A DNA stretch of 20,914 nucleotides, from assembly GCA_964354625.1 (NCBI GenBank), contig CAYHAK010000029.1, positions 1 to 20,914 of the forward strand, written 5' to 3'. The notes beneath the pieces were generated by a model. That model did not search any database and was not told the DNA's origin. It saw nothing but the letters and a program-made list of their open reading frames with translations. The translations under genes were made by a program, and so were the position numbers. Shown here piece by piece: positions 4,792 through 13,100 of this stretch (position 1 is its first letter; every line of letters starts with the position of its first letter). This DNA comes from DATKKK01 sp964354625 (GTDB lineage: Archaea; Thermoproteota; Bathyarchaeia; Bathyarchaeales; Bathycorpusculaceae).

Positions 4792-6147
4792 TTGAAAATA
4801 GTGACTGAGATACTTGATGAAATGAGAAGAAACGCGAGTCTGCTGGAAATCAGAGAAAAATATCGGAGCCAAAGCCAAATTTACGAGGCAATCAGGCTGT
4901 TCTTGGACGAAGTAGGCAAGGCAATTGATGACAAACGCGCGCGTATCCTTGAAGCGGGCGCAGAGTTAGTTCGGACAAAAAGCGACGTCAAAGATCTTCA
5001 AAATACTTTGGAAAAGGTTTCCGAGGATATTCTAAAGGGGAAGGCAGAGTCCGAGAGACTGGCTCGTCAAAACAATGAACAGAAAGAGAAGCGACTCTGT
5101 CTTCAGAAAGAGATCGACGATTTGAACGCAATGGGGTACACCCCTGAGATTCTTAGGAGAATAAAATGTGTTGAGGTCAGGGAAGGACCTGCACTCTGGG
5201 CCGACGTCAAGCGAGCAGACCGACGTCGGCGATTGTTGAAGGAAACCCGAGCCCTCAAAGATTTGAGAGCCAGCCTAAAACGGGATGTTGTCTGTCTTAA
5301 CGAAAAGAAAGACAAGATCAAAGAGTGCGTTAAATCGGAGCAGAACAGGCTTGACAGCGTAAAAGCAGAGAGCGAATTCTTCAAAGAAGCCCTTAGTATA
5401 GTTGGCGCGTTATTCAAAGCCGGTTTCACAACGTCGGATCTGGAAGGTCTTTTGGCAGGAATACAACTTTTAGGGATCAGAAACGATCCGCCATTGACGA
5501 TGGCGCGTTTGTTGCAGGCGTTAGAAGGTGCGAAGACTCTAGTCTGTCTGAGCGATAGAGTGGAGACCAAGAGGGAGGAGCTTACGGCGTTAAACGAGGC
5601 CTCATCAACTGTGAAGAACGAACTGCGCACGACTGAGACGGTTACCTTGAAGATCATCGAGGAGGCAAGGACTGCTTCGAGCCGAGCGATCGGTGACGTC
5701 GCTCAGAAAGAAGCCTTGGCCGTCGAAAACCGCACGAGAACCTTCAACGAGCTGGTCGCAATCTCTCTCGGCAAAATTGATACCGCTGTTCAGCAGACGA
5801 TTCAGGCGTCAAAGATGGAGTTGGGGAAGCTCGAACGAGAGAAGACTCAGTTGGAGCATCTGTTGACGCCGGCGAGTGCATTGTTTTGGACGCTCGAGTC
5901 GCAGGACTACGTGAACACCCTACCACTGCCCATTGTGGCAAGAGTAGCAGACAGACTGAGTTCCTGGTGCGAAACCAACGTCAAAGATTTTTCGGTGAAG
6001 CCCTCGCCGAATGCCTGCGCCAAAGATTTCGCCTTTTTGCCACTGCAGGAGTATAAGCTCACGGCTTGCGTTGCGCTCTTGAGCGAAGGTATAAGACAAT
6101 TCGCGGTACAGAAGGGCGCCACTGGCGGGGGGGTTGGCATTCGATAA
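4792..6147 (+). CDS. Long coiled-coil protein with a helix-turn-helix-like N-terminus
   Basis: About 450 aa. I prefer the TTG start at 4792 (or GTG 4801) because GGGGGT at 4780-4785 gives a ribosome site at the right distance; the frame is also open to GTG 4762. The first ~40 residues (EILDEMRRNASLLEIREKYR then SQSQIYEAIRLFLDE) look like a helix-turn-helix. Then come long charged coiled-coil stretches (roughly residues 40-110, 140-195 and 255-365 from the TTG) and a more globular last ~90 residues (ALFWTLESQDYV, VARVADRLSSWCE, LTACVALLSEGIRQF). A DNA-binding head on a long coil recalls KfrA-like plasmid proteins, but this is analogy only. Codons 4936-4943 contain CGCGCGCG. It is followed after 28 nt by an 80-aa gene. 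Confidence 0.7.
   Translation: MKIVTEILDEMRRNASLLEIREKYRSQSQIYEAIRLFLDEVGKAIDDKRARILEAGAELVRTKSDVKDLQNTLEKVSEDILKGKAESERLARQNNEQKEKRLCLQKEIDDLNAMGYTPEILRRIKCVEVREGPALWADVKRADRRRRLLKETRALKDLRASLKRDVVCLNEKKDKIKECVKSEQNRLDSVKAESEFFKEALSIVGALFKAGFTTSDLEGLLAGIQLLGIRNDPPLTMARLLQALEGAKTLVCLSDRVETKREELTALNEASSTVKNELRTTETVTLKIIEEARTASSRAIGDVAQKEALAVENRTRTFNELVAISLGKIDTAVQQTIQASKMELGKLEREKTQLEHLLTPASALFWTLESQDYVNTLPLPIVARVADRLSSWCETNVKDFSVKPSPNACAKDFAFLPLQEYKLTACVALLSEGIRQFAVQKGATGGGVGIR
4936..4943. repeat. GC-run copy 8, inside coding sequence
   Basis: CGCGCGCG encoding Lys-Arg-Ala-Arg in the coiled-coil gene. The protein pattern continues normally on both sides, so this copy is probably ordinary coding sequence. 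Confidence 0.5.
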
Positions 6148-6175
6148 CGCAATCACCAACACGGGAAGCGGATAA

Positions 6176-6418
6176 ATGGCGAAGAGGAAGAAACCAAAAA
6201 TAGGGGAAAACAGCAAGCATACGCCTTACTCAAAAGGGGAGTTGAACTATCTGATTGATGATTTGCTCCACCCGCTTTACGCCACAAATGAGGGCTTCGT
6301 GCTAGTAGAAGGGGTCCTACACGGCCTGGTCGAACTGAACCCGCCTAAGAGTGCAAGGAAATTTCTCAAGTATAATTTGCCGACAATAGTGAAGGAAGCC
6401 TTCAAGCGACTTGAATAG
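6176..6418 (+). CDS. 80-aa hypothetical protein of the coiled-coil module
   Basis: ATG 6176 to TAG 6416-6418. A basic head (MAKRKKPKIGENSKHTPY) is followed by an alpha-helical body (SKGELNYLIDDLLHPLY, GFVLVEGVLHGLVEL, KSARKFLKYNLPTIVKEAFKRL). Soluble, no cysteine motifs, no recognised domain. It starts 28 nt after the coiled-coil gene on the same strand with a purine-rich GGGAAGCGG upstream, so the two are probably co-transcribed and may act together. Palindrome copy 9 follows ten bases after the stop and marks the end of the accessory module. Confidence 0.6.
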   Translation: MAKRKKPKIGENSKHTPYSKGELNYLIDDLLHPLYATNEGFVLVEGVLHGLVELNPPKSARKFLKYNLPTIVKEAFKRLE

Positions 6419-6427
6419 CGTGGGCAG

Positions 6428-6439
6428 TAGCGCGCGCTA
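6428..6439. repeat. GC palindrome copy 9 (full TAGCGCGCGCTA)
   Basis: Perfect 12-bp palindrome at the border between the accessory module and the chromosomal block; the next full 8-mer copy is 13 kb away. Confidence 0.9.
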
Positions 6440-6522
6440 ATACAAACCCAGCATATGTTGGCATTCTCATCGCAAAAACGTTTTAGTATCCCACGCACAT
6501 TATCGAGCTAGGAGCCGACCGG

Positions 6523-7167
6523 ATGGACAAGCCCTATCTTCACCAAGTCTCAAAGGTATCGCTGAAGAAACCTATTCTTGTGCAGGGCCTTCCAGGCTTC
6601 GGAAACGTCGGCAAGATCGCGGCTCACTTGATGGTCAAGTTCTGTGGAGCGAAGCCCCTTGCCGAGTTGTTTTCGCCCTTTTTTCCAGACTACGTTACGG
6701 CGAACTCGAAGGGGATTTGTCGTCTGCCACGCTACGAGTTCTTTTCAGCGCCAATGAAGAAGAACGACTTCATAATAATGGGCGGGGACACTCAGCCTTC
6801 CTTCGATGACGTCGTATCTCACTACAGACTATGCGACGAGGTTTTGGATTTTGCCGAAAGGAATGATTGTGGCTTCATCGTAACGCTGGGCGGGGTGCCG
6901 ATAACAGAGGAGAAGAAGCAGGTCTACGTGGCCGCCACCTCAGCTAGACTGGCATTGGAGTTCATGGAGAAGGGTGCCGTGATTTACAGCAAGGCCAGAA
7001 TCGTCGGCGCGACTGGCTTGCTGCTTGCGCTTGCAAAAGAACGCGGAATGGAAGGAGTAAGCCTGCTGGGTCCGACAAGCGGTTTCCAAGCAGACCGAGG
7101 TGCAGGGTTTGCTGTCTTCAAATTCCTGATGAAAGCCCTAGGCGACGAGATAAAGGAAGGGTTATAA
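6523..7167 (+). CDS. PAC2-family protein (proteasome assembly chaperone-like)
   Basis: 214 aa, the usual length for archaeal PAC2/COG2047 proteins. Diagnostic are the N-terminal KPILVQGLPGFGNVGKIAAH with its glycine-rich loop, GDTQPSFDD near residue 90, IVTLGGVPI near 125, and the later IVGATGLLLALAKERGMEG plus LLGPTSGFQADRGA. Eukaryotic PAC2 helps assemble 20S proteasome alpha rings; archaeal members are ATP-grasp-neighbouring or proteasome-associated proteins whose exact task is mostly inferred. ATG 6523 follows AGGAG about 11 nt upstream and an A/T-rich TTTTAGTAT near 6481. It is the first gene of the conserved block. Confidence 0.85.
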   Translation: MDKPYLHQVSKVSLKKPILVQGLPGFGNVGKIAAHLMVKFCGAKPLAELFSPFFPDYVTANSKGICRLPRYEFFSAPMKKNDFIIMGGDTQPSFDDVVSHYRLCDEVLDFAERNDCGFIVTLGGVPITEEKKQVYVAATSARLALEFMEKGAVIYSKARIVGATGLLLALAKERGMEGVSLLGPTSGFQADRGAGFAVFKFLMKALGDEIKEGL

Positions 7168-7208
7168 GAGAAAACGCCGAATCTACATCACTACTGGAAC
7201 GTGGACAT

Positions 7209-7412
7209 ATGACCGAAGACAGGACGATGAGCAGAACCATCATGATCATTTTCGCAGCCTTACTGATTTTCGCAGGCCCAACCTACCTAGTCTACACTTT
7301 GGTGCATGTGCTGGATATGGAATACTTCCTTTCAATGGGCATCGGGTTCACCGCACTCATAGTCGGCGTGGTTTTCCTCCTGTTCCTGATGAGAAAGAAG
7401 ATTGTTTCTTAG
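7209..7412 (+). CDS. Small two-helix membrane protein
   Basis: 67 aa. Two hydrophobic segments are visible: TIMIIFAALLIFAGPTYLVY (residues ~10-29) and MGIGFTALIVGVVFLLFLM (residues ~43-61), joined by a short loop, with a basic tail RKKIVS. It follows the PAC2 gene by 41 nt on the same strand and may be co-transcribed. No family is recognised. Topology would place both ends on the same side, probably cytoplasmic given the basic C-terminus. Confidence 0.6.
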   Translation: MTEDRTMSRTIMIIFAALLIFAGPTYLVYTLVHVLDMEYFLSMGIGFTALIVGVVFLLFLMRKKIVS

Positions 7413-7552
7413 TGGAGATTTGTGAGATCTCTTTGCCTCAGATACCCTAGGGTTCATCACTTTTTCAGACCAGTAACTTCGTCATTGGCAACCTAGACCA
7501 TTCATCGTTGACGCTAAAAAGGTGTTCGGTCGTGAATGGGCGTCAGAAAAGC

Positions 7553-7561
7553 ATATAAAAT
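7553..7561 (+). promoter_or_regulatory. TATA box of the ribbon-helix-helix-like gene
   Basis: ATATAAAAT centred about 26 bp before the ATG at 7583. It is too close to the upstream ATG at 7562, so it supports a leaderless transcript beginning at 7583. Confidence 0.65.
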
Positions 7562-7582
7562 ATGCCGGCAGATATACTCGGT

Positions 7583-8188
7583 ATGCAAGAGGAAAAAGAG
7601 AAGAAACTCGAAGAACTCATGAAGAAGGGCGATGAATCAGCCAAGAGAACGACAATAATCTTGGAGAAAGAGGAAAGAGAATACATAGATTCCTTGATTA
7701 GAGAGGGAAAGGAGCCTGGCATCAAGCCGCTTATCTCCAAGATGCTTGACGTTTACCGAAGCATGATGGTATATGACTGGCGCTTCCCAGGCGAGTACTA
7801 CTGTGGCATAAGCCGGATAGCCTTCGTGAACGCAGAGCTAATCAACATCCTCATCCAAAACACGCCCAAGGATAAATGGCGAGAAATCGGCAGAAAGATG
7901 GGCGAGGCCATCAGAGTCTCAATTGAAACCACCATCGACGTTCACACAACAGATCGTCAGAAGTGGCCAGACGTTTTCAAACGCCTCCGAGTACAGGGGT
8001 TCGGTGACTGTTACTTGAAAGACAAGTACCTGCTGATAAAGCTGCCCTTCATAAGCGAGGCGGAAATCTGGGCAGGCTTTCTCGAAGGCCTGTTGGATAC
8101 AGAGCTGGACACAAAGACCAACGCCCAACCCTTCGTATTCGAGATAAAAGAAAACCCGGATCCGGCGACAAACAAGCAAACAATATAA
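7583..8188 (+). CDS. Ribbon-helix-helix-like DNA-binding protein with a conserved C-terminal domain
   Basis: 201 aa from ATG 7583, chosen over ATG 7562 because the TATA box predicts transcription to begin at 7583. After a charged head (MQEEKEKKLEELMKKG) residues ~22-55 read KRTTIILEKEEREYIDSLIR and KPLISKMLDVYRSM, the strand-helix-helix pattern of MetJ/CopG-type proteins. The remainder (GEYYCGISRIAFVNAELINI, DKWREIGRKMGEAIRVSIE, LRVQGFGDCYLKDKYLLIKL, AEIWAGFLEGLLDTEL) is a soluble alpha/beta domain that I do not recognise; its shape recalls V4R/heme-NO-type small-molecule sensors but this is not established. It lies 26 nt before the AmrS-like gene and could regulate it. Confidence 0.6.
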   Translation: MQEEKEKKLEELMKKGDESAKRTTIILEKEEREYIDSLIREGKEPGIKPLISKMLDVYRSMMVYDWRFPGEYYCGISRIAFVNAELINILIQNTPKDKWREIGRKMGEAIRVSIETTIDVHTTDRQKWPDVFKRLRVQGFGDCYLKDKYLLIKLPFISEAEIWAGFLEGLLDTELDTKTNAQPFVFEIKENPDPATNKQTI

Positions 8189-8214
8189 CACAAGGAATCC
8201 TAGAGGATTCATTG

Positions 8215-9282
8215 GTGTATTCATACATGCCACTGCATGAGGCCATGCTGTACACGAAGATGGAGAACAAGAAGGTTGGCTGCAACCTGTGCGCCAGGCG
8301 ATGCCTCATAAACGACGGTGGAACAGGGTTCTGCATGGTCAGGAAGAACGAGGGCGGAACACTGTTTTCACTAGTTTATGGCAAGGCCATCTCGGCATCG
8401 ATTGACCCGATCGAGAAGAAACCGCTCTCTCATTTCAACCCCGGCGCACTGGTGATGTCAATCGCCACGATGGGCTGTAACTTCCGTTGCCAGTTTTGCG
8501 ACAACTGGATGATAAGTCAAGGCAAGACGATAGCAGGAAAAGACTTTCCGCCTGGAGAAGTCGTCAAGGCTGCCAGCGCCAACTCCTGTCAAGGCATAAG
8601 CTACACATATACCGAACCAACGGTATTCCTCGAATATGCCCATGACACGGCCAAACTTGCGCATCAAGTTGGTTTCTTCAATACTTTCGTGACCAACGGG
8701 TACATGGCGCCTGAAGCTGTGAAGGCAATGGCGGCCCATCTGGATGCTGCCACTGTTGACTTCAAAGGCGGCGCGGACCCGGAGTTCTACAAGACCTTCT
8801 CCTCAGTTCCTTCAGTAGTGCCGATTTTCGAGGCTCTGAAGGAAATGAAAAGGAACAGCATCCACATAGAAATCACAAACCTAATCGTGCCCAAGATAGG
8901 GGACTCGATCGAGAGAATAAGGGATCTGGCGGCATGGACTAGAGATGTCCTTGGCAAAGACACGCCACTGCACTTACTGCGTTTCCACCCAGACTACAAG
9001 ATGACAACGACGCCAGCAACGCCTCTTGAGACGCTGGAAAAGGCATATGTCACTTCGAAAGAGGTCGGGCTCAACTACGTCTATATCGGCAATGTGCCTG
9101 GCCACCCGAGCGAAAGCACGTATTGCCCGAACTGCAATGAACTAGTGATCAAGCGATACGCCTTCGAAATCGTAAGATGGAACTTGGTCAAAGATATGCG
9201 CTGTCCAGTGTGCGGAACGGAAATCCCAATCAAGGGCAAGCTGCACCCAGGCGGGCACAGTTTTCCTTATGCCCTGTTCTGA
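8215..9282 (+). CDS. amrS: AmrS-like radical SAM protein (AmmeMemoRadiSam type)
   Basis: About 355 aa. The radical SAM cluster motif is GCNFRCQFC (CxxxCxxC, cysteines near 88, 92, 95). Before it lie CNLCARRC and TGFCMVR, the N-terminal cysteine box typical of AmrS/PflA-like proteins; after it come TYTEPTVFLEYAHDTAKLA, TNGYMAPEAVKAM and DFKGG, all family hallmarks. The C-terminus holds a zinc ribbon (YCPNCNELV, then MRCPVCGTEIP). AmrS belongs with AmmeMemoRadiSam partners AmmeA/MEMO; no partner gene is in this window. GTG 8215 is preferred because GAGG at 8203-8206 is 8 nt upstream; TTG 8214-side (8212) and ATG 8227 are alternatives. Likely co-transcribed with the preceding gene. Confidence 0.85.
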   Translation: MYSYMPLHEAMLYTKMENKKVGCNLCARRCLINDGGTGFCMVRKNEGGTLFSLVYGKAISASIDPIEKKPLSHFNPGALVMSIATMGCNFRCQFCDNWMISQGKTIAGKDFPPGEVVKAASANSCQGISYTYTEPTVFLEYAHDTAKLAHQVGFFNTFVTNGYMAPEAVKAMAAHLDAATVDFKGGADPEFYKTFSSVPSVVPIFEALKEMKRNSIHIEITNLIVPKIGDSIERIRDLAAWTRDVLGKDTPLHLLRFHPDYKMTTTPATPLETLEKAYVTSKEVGLNYVYIGNVPGHPSESTYCPNCNELVIKRYAFEIVRWNLVKDMRCPVCGTEIPIKGKLHPGGHSFPYALF

Positions 9283-9315
9283 CAATCGATTAGCGCAGCA
9301 CGAGATTGAACAGCG

Positions 9316-10407
9316 ATGTGGAGGCTTCTCCGTCCAGACGCGCAATCGGTGCTGAACGACAAGATGGTTGCGAAAAGCCTGAGCCGATATTTCTTCGTGA
9401 TGAAGAATGAAAGGCCAGCGAAATTCCAAATCGCAAGAAAAATGCCTGCAGACTTCAACAAAACCGATTCCACCGAACAGCTCTGGCACAAACACGACGA
9501 GCTCACCGAAGATTTTCACAGCACACAGAAAGACACTGACGGCACAGGACGAAGCATGGACGAGTCACCTAATCCCCGTCTGTCCTACTTGGATTTGAAG
9601 ATCGAGATCGCCACAAGAGTTCTGGCTGACTGCCATCTTTGCGTGCGTAGATGTGGTGTTGACCGAGTTGTGAATGAGCTGGGTTACTGTAGATGTGGCG
9701 ACAGGATTGTGGTGTCAACCATTTTTGATCATGTAGGGGAGGAGCCTGAGCTTGTGCCTTCTGGAACGATTTTCACTATGGGCTGTACAATGAAATGTGA
9801 GCATTGTCAGAACTGGACGATCTCGCAATGGATAGAAAGAGGGAAGGTCTACAGGCCAGAAGAACTGGCCAAGCAAGTTGAGAAGTTGCGCGCAGGCGGA
9901 TGCAGGAACGTCAACCTCGTTGGCGGCGAACCCACACCGTGGCTTCAACAATGGCTTCTAGTGTTCAAGCATACAAACGTGAACGTGCCTATCGTCTGGA
10001 ATTCGAACAGCTACTATAGTCCAGAGACAGCTAGGTTGCTGGCAGGATTCGCTGACGTTTATCTGCTCGACTTCAAGTACGGCCCTGACGCTTGCGGTTC
10101 AGGAATTTCAGATGCGCCCAACTACTGGGAGGTATGCACGCACAACCACCTAAGAGCGGAAGAACACGGCGAGCTAATAATCCGCATACTAGTTTTGCCC
10201 AACCACCTCGAATGCTGCACAAGGCCTATCTTGAGCTGGATCGCGAACAACCTAGGAAGGGAAACCCGCGTTAACATCATGTTTCAGTACAGACCAGAGT
10301 GGCGGGCTCACGAGGACCCTCAGCTCCATAGAGAACTGAGGAAAGATGAGATCGAGAAGGCCGTTCAGTTGGCAAGGGATGCAGGACTAGTGAATTTCAT
10401 AACGTGA
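9316..10407 (+). CDS. Radical SAM protein, PflX/COG1313-like, with an extended N-terminus
   Basis: 363 aa. Radical SAM motif GCTMKCEHC (cysteines ~157, 161, 164). Upstream cysteines CHLCVRRCG and GYCRCGD (106-127) form the auxiliary box of the pyruvate-formate-lyase-activase-like group. Downstream NLVGGEPTPWLQQWL is the GGEP SAM-binding motif, and VYLLDFKYGPDA and ILVLPNHLECC are characteristic of PflX. The first ~85 residues (MVAKSLSRYFFVMKNERPAK, DFNKTDSTEQLWHKHD) are extra compared with short members; they may be a lineage-specific extension or an over-called start. It lies 33 nt after the AmrS-like gene, suggesting a two-enzyme operon. The substrate is unknown. Confidence 0.8.
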   Translation: MWRLLRPDAQSVLNDKMVAKSLSRYFFVMKNERPAKFQIARKMPADFNKTDSTEQLWHKHDELTEDFHSTQKDTDGTGRSMDESPNPRLSYLDLKIEIATRVLADCHLCVRRCGVDRVVNELGYCRCGDRIVVSTIFDHVGEEPELVPSGTIFTMGCTMKCEHCQNWTISQWIERGKVYRPEELAKQVEKLRAGGCRNVNLVGGEPTPWLQQWLLVFKHTNVNVPIVWNSNSYYSPETARLLAGFADVYLLDFKYGPDACGSGISDAPNYWEVCTHNHLRAEEHGELIIRILVLPNHLECCTRPILSWIANNLGRETRVNIMFQYRPEWRAHEDPQLHRELRKDEIEKAVQLARDAGLVNFIT

Positions 10408-10444
10408 TTGCTTCCAGACCCGTGGCAGGGAAGAGTGCATATTG

Positions 10445-10453
10445 TTTTTATAG
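10445..10453 (+). promoter_or_regulatory. TATA box of the ABC transporter operon
   Basis: TTTTTATAG, about 26 nt before a predicted start near 10475, followed by AGAAGGAA (10487-10494) as ribosome site 9 nt ahead of ATG 10504. Confidence 0.55.
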
Positions 10454-10503
10454 GTCGTTACTGCATCCCTTAGAGACAATTTGTCAGAAGGAAATCCACC
10501 CTC

Positions 10504-11460
10504 ATGTATGCTGTCGAAACCCAAGGCTTGGTCAAACGATACGGTAAAGCATATGCGCTTAAAGGCCTCGACTTCACGGTTGACCCAGAAGAAATCATGG
10601 TTCTACTAGGCCCAAACGGCTCCGGAAAAACAACGCTTCTGCTGACTCTTGCCACCGTTCTCAAGCCCACCTCAGGCAGTGCGAAAGTCATGGGTCTGGA
10701 CGTGATCAAACAACCGACGAGAGTTCGTCAGATACTGGGCATATCCTTTCAAGATGCAAGAGGTTTCTGGCGACACAAGCCAGCGGAGATTCTGCAGTTT
10801 CATGCGGCTATGTGCGGCATCAAGAAGAGCGAGCGCAAAGCTCTGATAGAGCCCGTTCTGAAGGAACTGGAGCTCTGGGATGCCCGCAACAAGTTGTTCA
10901 TGCACCTGTCAGGCGGCCAAGCCAAGCGGCTTGAAGTAGCCAAACTCCTTATTCAACGCCCCAAATTCGCCATCTTCGACGAGCCAAGCAGCCAAGTGGA
11001 CCTACGGGGCAAACGCACAATCTGGGAGCAAATACTCAAACTAAGAGAGAAAGGCTCAACAATCTTGGTTGCCACGAATGAAGTTCGCGAAGCAGAATAC
11101 CTAGCCGACAGGGTAACGATTCTCGATCAAGGAAAAAGCGTTGTCTGCGATACCGTTCAGAACCTGAAGGACAAAATCACAGGCGGAGACATAGTCGAAC
11201 TGGAGCTGGAACGGGCAGAAGACAACACGGAAATCCTAGACGCGCTCGGCAAGATTCCGGGCACCGTGAAGCTGATGCCTTTGGACAAAAACAGGTACAA
11301 GGCCTACGTTTCAATCGGTGAAGCTTGGGTTCCAAAGATGACAAGCTTGTGCTATGAAAGAAAAGTCCGTGTTTCCTCAGTCAGGGTGACGGAGCCTTCC
11401 TTGGACGACGTTTTCTTGAGTTTCACAGGCAAGAAACTGGAGACAAGCGACAATGCGTAG
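10504..11460 (+). CDS. ABC-2 type transporter ATP-binding protein
   Basis: 318 aa. Walker A GPNGSGKT (36-43), Q-loop Gln83 in SFQDARGFW, signature LSGGQ (135-139), Walker B FAIFDE (155-160) and D-loop SSQVD are all present. The switch (H-loop) His is replaced by Asn192 in LVATNEVREAE, which is unusual for an active ABC ATPase. The last ~100 residues form the regulatory domain found in DrrA/CcmA-like ATPases. It would energise the two permeases downstream for export of an unknown substrate (drug, lipid or polysaccharide). Its stop overlaps the ATG of the first permease by 8 nt, so translation is coupled. Confidence 0.9.
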   Translation: MYAVETQGLVKRYGKAYALKGLDFTVDPEEIMVLLGPNGSGKTTLLLTLATVLKPTSGSAKVMGLDVIKQPTRVRQILGISFQDARGFWRHKPAEILQFHAAMCGIKKSERKALIEPVLKELELWDARNKLFMHLSGGQAKRLEVAKLLIQRPKFAIFDEPSSQVDLRGKRTIWEQILKLREKGSTILVATNEVREAEYLADRVTILDQGKSVVCDTVQNLKDKITGGDIVELELERAEDNTEILDALGKIPGTVKLMPLDKNRYKAYVSIGEAWVPKMTSLCYERKVRVSSVRVTEPSLDDVFLSFTGKKLETSDNA

Positions 11461-12220
11461 AGTCATTCGCTTGGTTTGGTTCGACCTGAAACCGGAGCTT
11501 AAGCCGCCTGTATGGATACTGCTGGAATGGTTCACCTTCACAATGCAGCTCTTCATATACGGAGCCATAATATCACAACTTGTGAAAGCACAAGCCATAG
11601 GCAACTATCAGCAGTTCTATGCGGTAGGCTTCGTGGTCATGATGACTTTCGACATCGGCTCTCATGCAGGACGAAGCTTTGTGGAGCATGCTCATGAAGG
11701 ACGACTGCCATACCTTCTCAGCCTTCCGATCTCACGATCAAAGCTGTTTCTCGCCATAACTCTGCAGGGGGGAGCCGAACTGGCAATAATGCTTACGGTT
11801 CCGATGGCCCTCACCTTGTCTTTGCTCGGAAACTTGACGGCCGTTTCTGTGGTTGCCGCGATAGCTGCGCTGTTCTGTCTGGGCTTTGGCGTGGCAGGAC
11901 TAATGCTGGGTCTGTCTTTCATAGCGTTCAAATCAAGCGACATGTATTCGGCCATCGTAACAGGTCTAAGCACAGTCATAATCCGCTTCAGCACCGTGCT
12001 CTATCCCCTCAATTTTCTGCCGCCTGGCTACGCCTCAGTGGCAGCCCTCAGTCCTCTGACCTACGGTGCTGACCTAGTTCGCTTCTTGCTAGGGTTCAAT
12101 CCTAGCATACTTCTCTACCCGACATACGCAGTTGCTGTGCTTACCGCTCTTGCAGTGAGCACTCTTGGATTGGGAGCGTTTCTCCTTCAACGTCTAGTCG
12201 AAGGTGTGAAAAGCGGATGA
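11453..12220 (+). CDS. ABC-2 type transporter permease, first
   Basis: 255 aa, six predicted membrane helices, including FTMQLFIYGAIISQLV, FYAVGFVVMMTFDIGS, AELAIMLTVPMALTLSLLG, VSVVAAIAALFCLGFGVAGL, YSAIVTGLSTVIIRFSTVL and YAVAVLTALAVSTLGLGAFL. PEGRLPYLLSLPISR-like text (HEGRLPYLLSLPISRSKLF) is the cytoplasmic coupling segment of ABC2_membrane proteins, and PLTYGADLVRFLLG near the end is the usual C-terminal pattern. It starts inside the ATPase gene (8-nt overlap) and overlaps the second permease by ATGA, so the three genes are one operon. The two permeases probably form a heterodimer. Confidence 0.85.
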   Translation: MRRVIRLVWFDLKPELKPPVWILLEWFTFTMQLFIYGAIISQLVKAQAIGNYQQFYAVGFVVMMTFDIGSHAGRSFVEHAHEGRLPYLLSLPISRSKLFLAITLQGGAELAIMLTVPMALTLSLLGNLTAVSVVAAIAALFCLGFGVAGLMLGLSFIAFKSSDMYSAIVTGLSTVIIRFSTVLYPLNFLPPGYASVAALSPLTYGADLVRFLLGFNPSILLYPTYAVAVLTALAVSTLGLGAFLLQRLVEGVKSG

Positions 12221-12993
12221 CAGAGCTTCATCGCATCCTGCAACTAGCCCGCAACGACTTTTCATACTTTTTCAGGACGAAATGGCTTATGGCAGTCCTC
12301 CTGAGCTTGCATCTTTCAGACATGCTTGTCGTCGCCTTAGTGTACAACAGACTGATGACGTTCAACTACTTCAGCTTCTTCGTCCCTGGCGTTGTGGTTA
12401 TGGGGCTTTTCGCCGCTGCCTTAGACACTGGACGGCGCATTTGGCTAGCCATCCGTGAAGGCGTAATCCAGTATTACTTGTCCTTACCCATCAGTATCCA
12501 CGGAATTGTGATCGCCTACTTGCTCGCTGGAGGGCTCGCTGCAATCGTGTATTCTTCATCATTGCTGCTTATTGCACTAATTGTTCTTCCAGCACAAGCG
12601 ATCTGGAACACACTTATTCTCTTGCCGTTCCTGTTCGTTCTGGCCATGGGGCTTGCAGGCATCTCAGCCACACTTGCAGCATTGGCATCAACCCACGGAG
12701 AGTATTTCTTTGCATATCAGCAGGTCGTACAAGTCTTGCTCGTAACCTTCAGCACAGTATTCTACCCCATAGACACTATCAGGATTTACCTTCCAGCGTT
12801 CTTGGTCAGTGTCGTATCTGTGAATCCGCTCAGCCTCGCAGCCGAGGCCATGCGTCAGTACGCCTTTGCCGGAAATCCCATCCAACCTATTTTCCTGTTA
12901 AGCCTCCTTCTCACAAGCATTCCCTTCGCAATAGTCGGCGCTGCATCCTACCTAGCAGCACTCCGCGGAATCCAGGTGAAGGGAAAGCTGTAG
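12217..12993 (+). CDS. ABC-2 type transporter permease, second
   Basis: 258 aa with about six membrane helices (LMAVLLSLHLSDMLVVALVY, YFSFFVPGVVVMGLFAAALD, IVIAYLLAGGLAAIVYSSSL, TLILLPFLFVLAMGLAGISA and others). REGVIQYYLSLPISIHGI mirrors the coupling segment of the first permease, and VNPLSLAAEAMRQYAF is the matching C-terminal signature, so the two are paralogues. ATG overlaps the previous stop (ATGA). It ends the operon; the following 107 nt hold no gene. Confidence 0.85.
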   Translation: MTELHRILQLARNDFSYFFRTKWLMAVLLSLHLSDMLVVALVYNRLMTFNYFSFFVPGVVVMGLFAAALDTGRRIWLAIREGVIQYYLSLPISIHGIVIAYLLAGGLAAIVYSSSLLLIALIVLPAQAIWNTLILLPFLFVLAMGLAGISATLAALASTHGEYFFAYQQVVQVLLVTFSTVFYPIDTIRIYLPAFLVSVVSVNPLSLAAEAMRQYAFAGNPIQPIFLLSLLLTSIPFAIVGAASYLAALRGIQVKGKL

Positions 12994-13100
12994 TGGCCTG
13001 CTGCACGGAAGACACTCTATCCACTTCGAAAGAGATCATTCTAAGGCGTGGAAGCGAAAGCTATTTCTCAAAGCATTCTCACTTCTAAAGGGCAGAAAAA

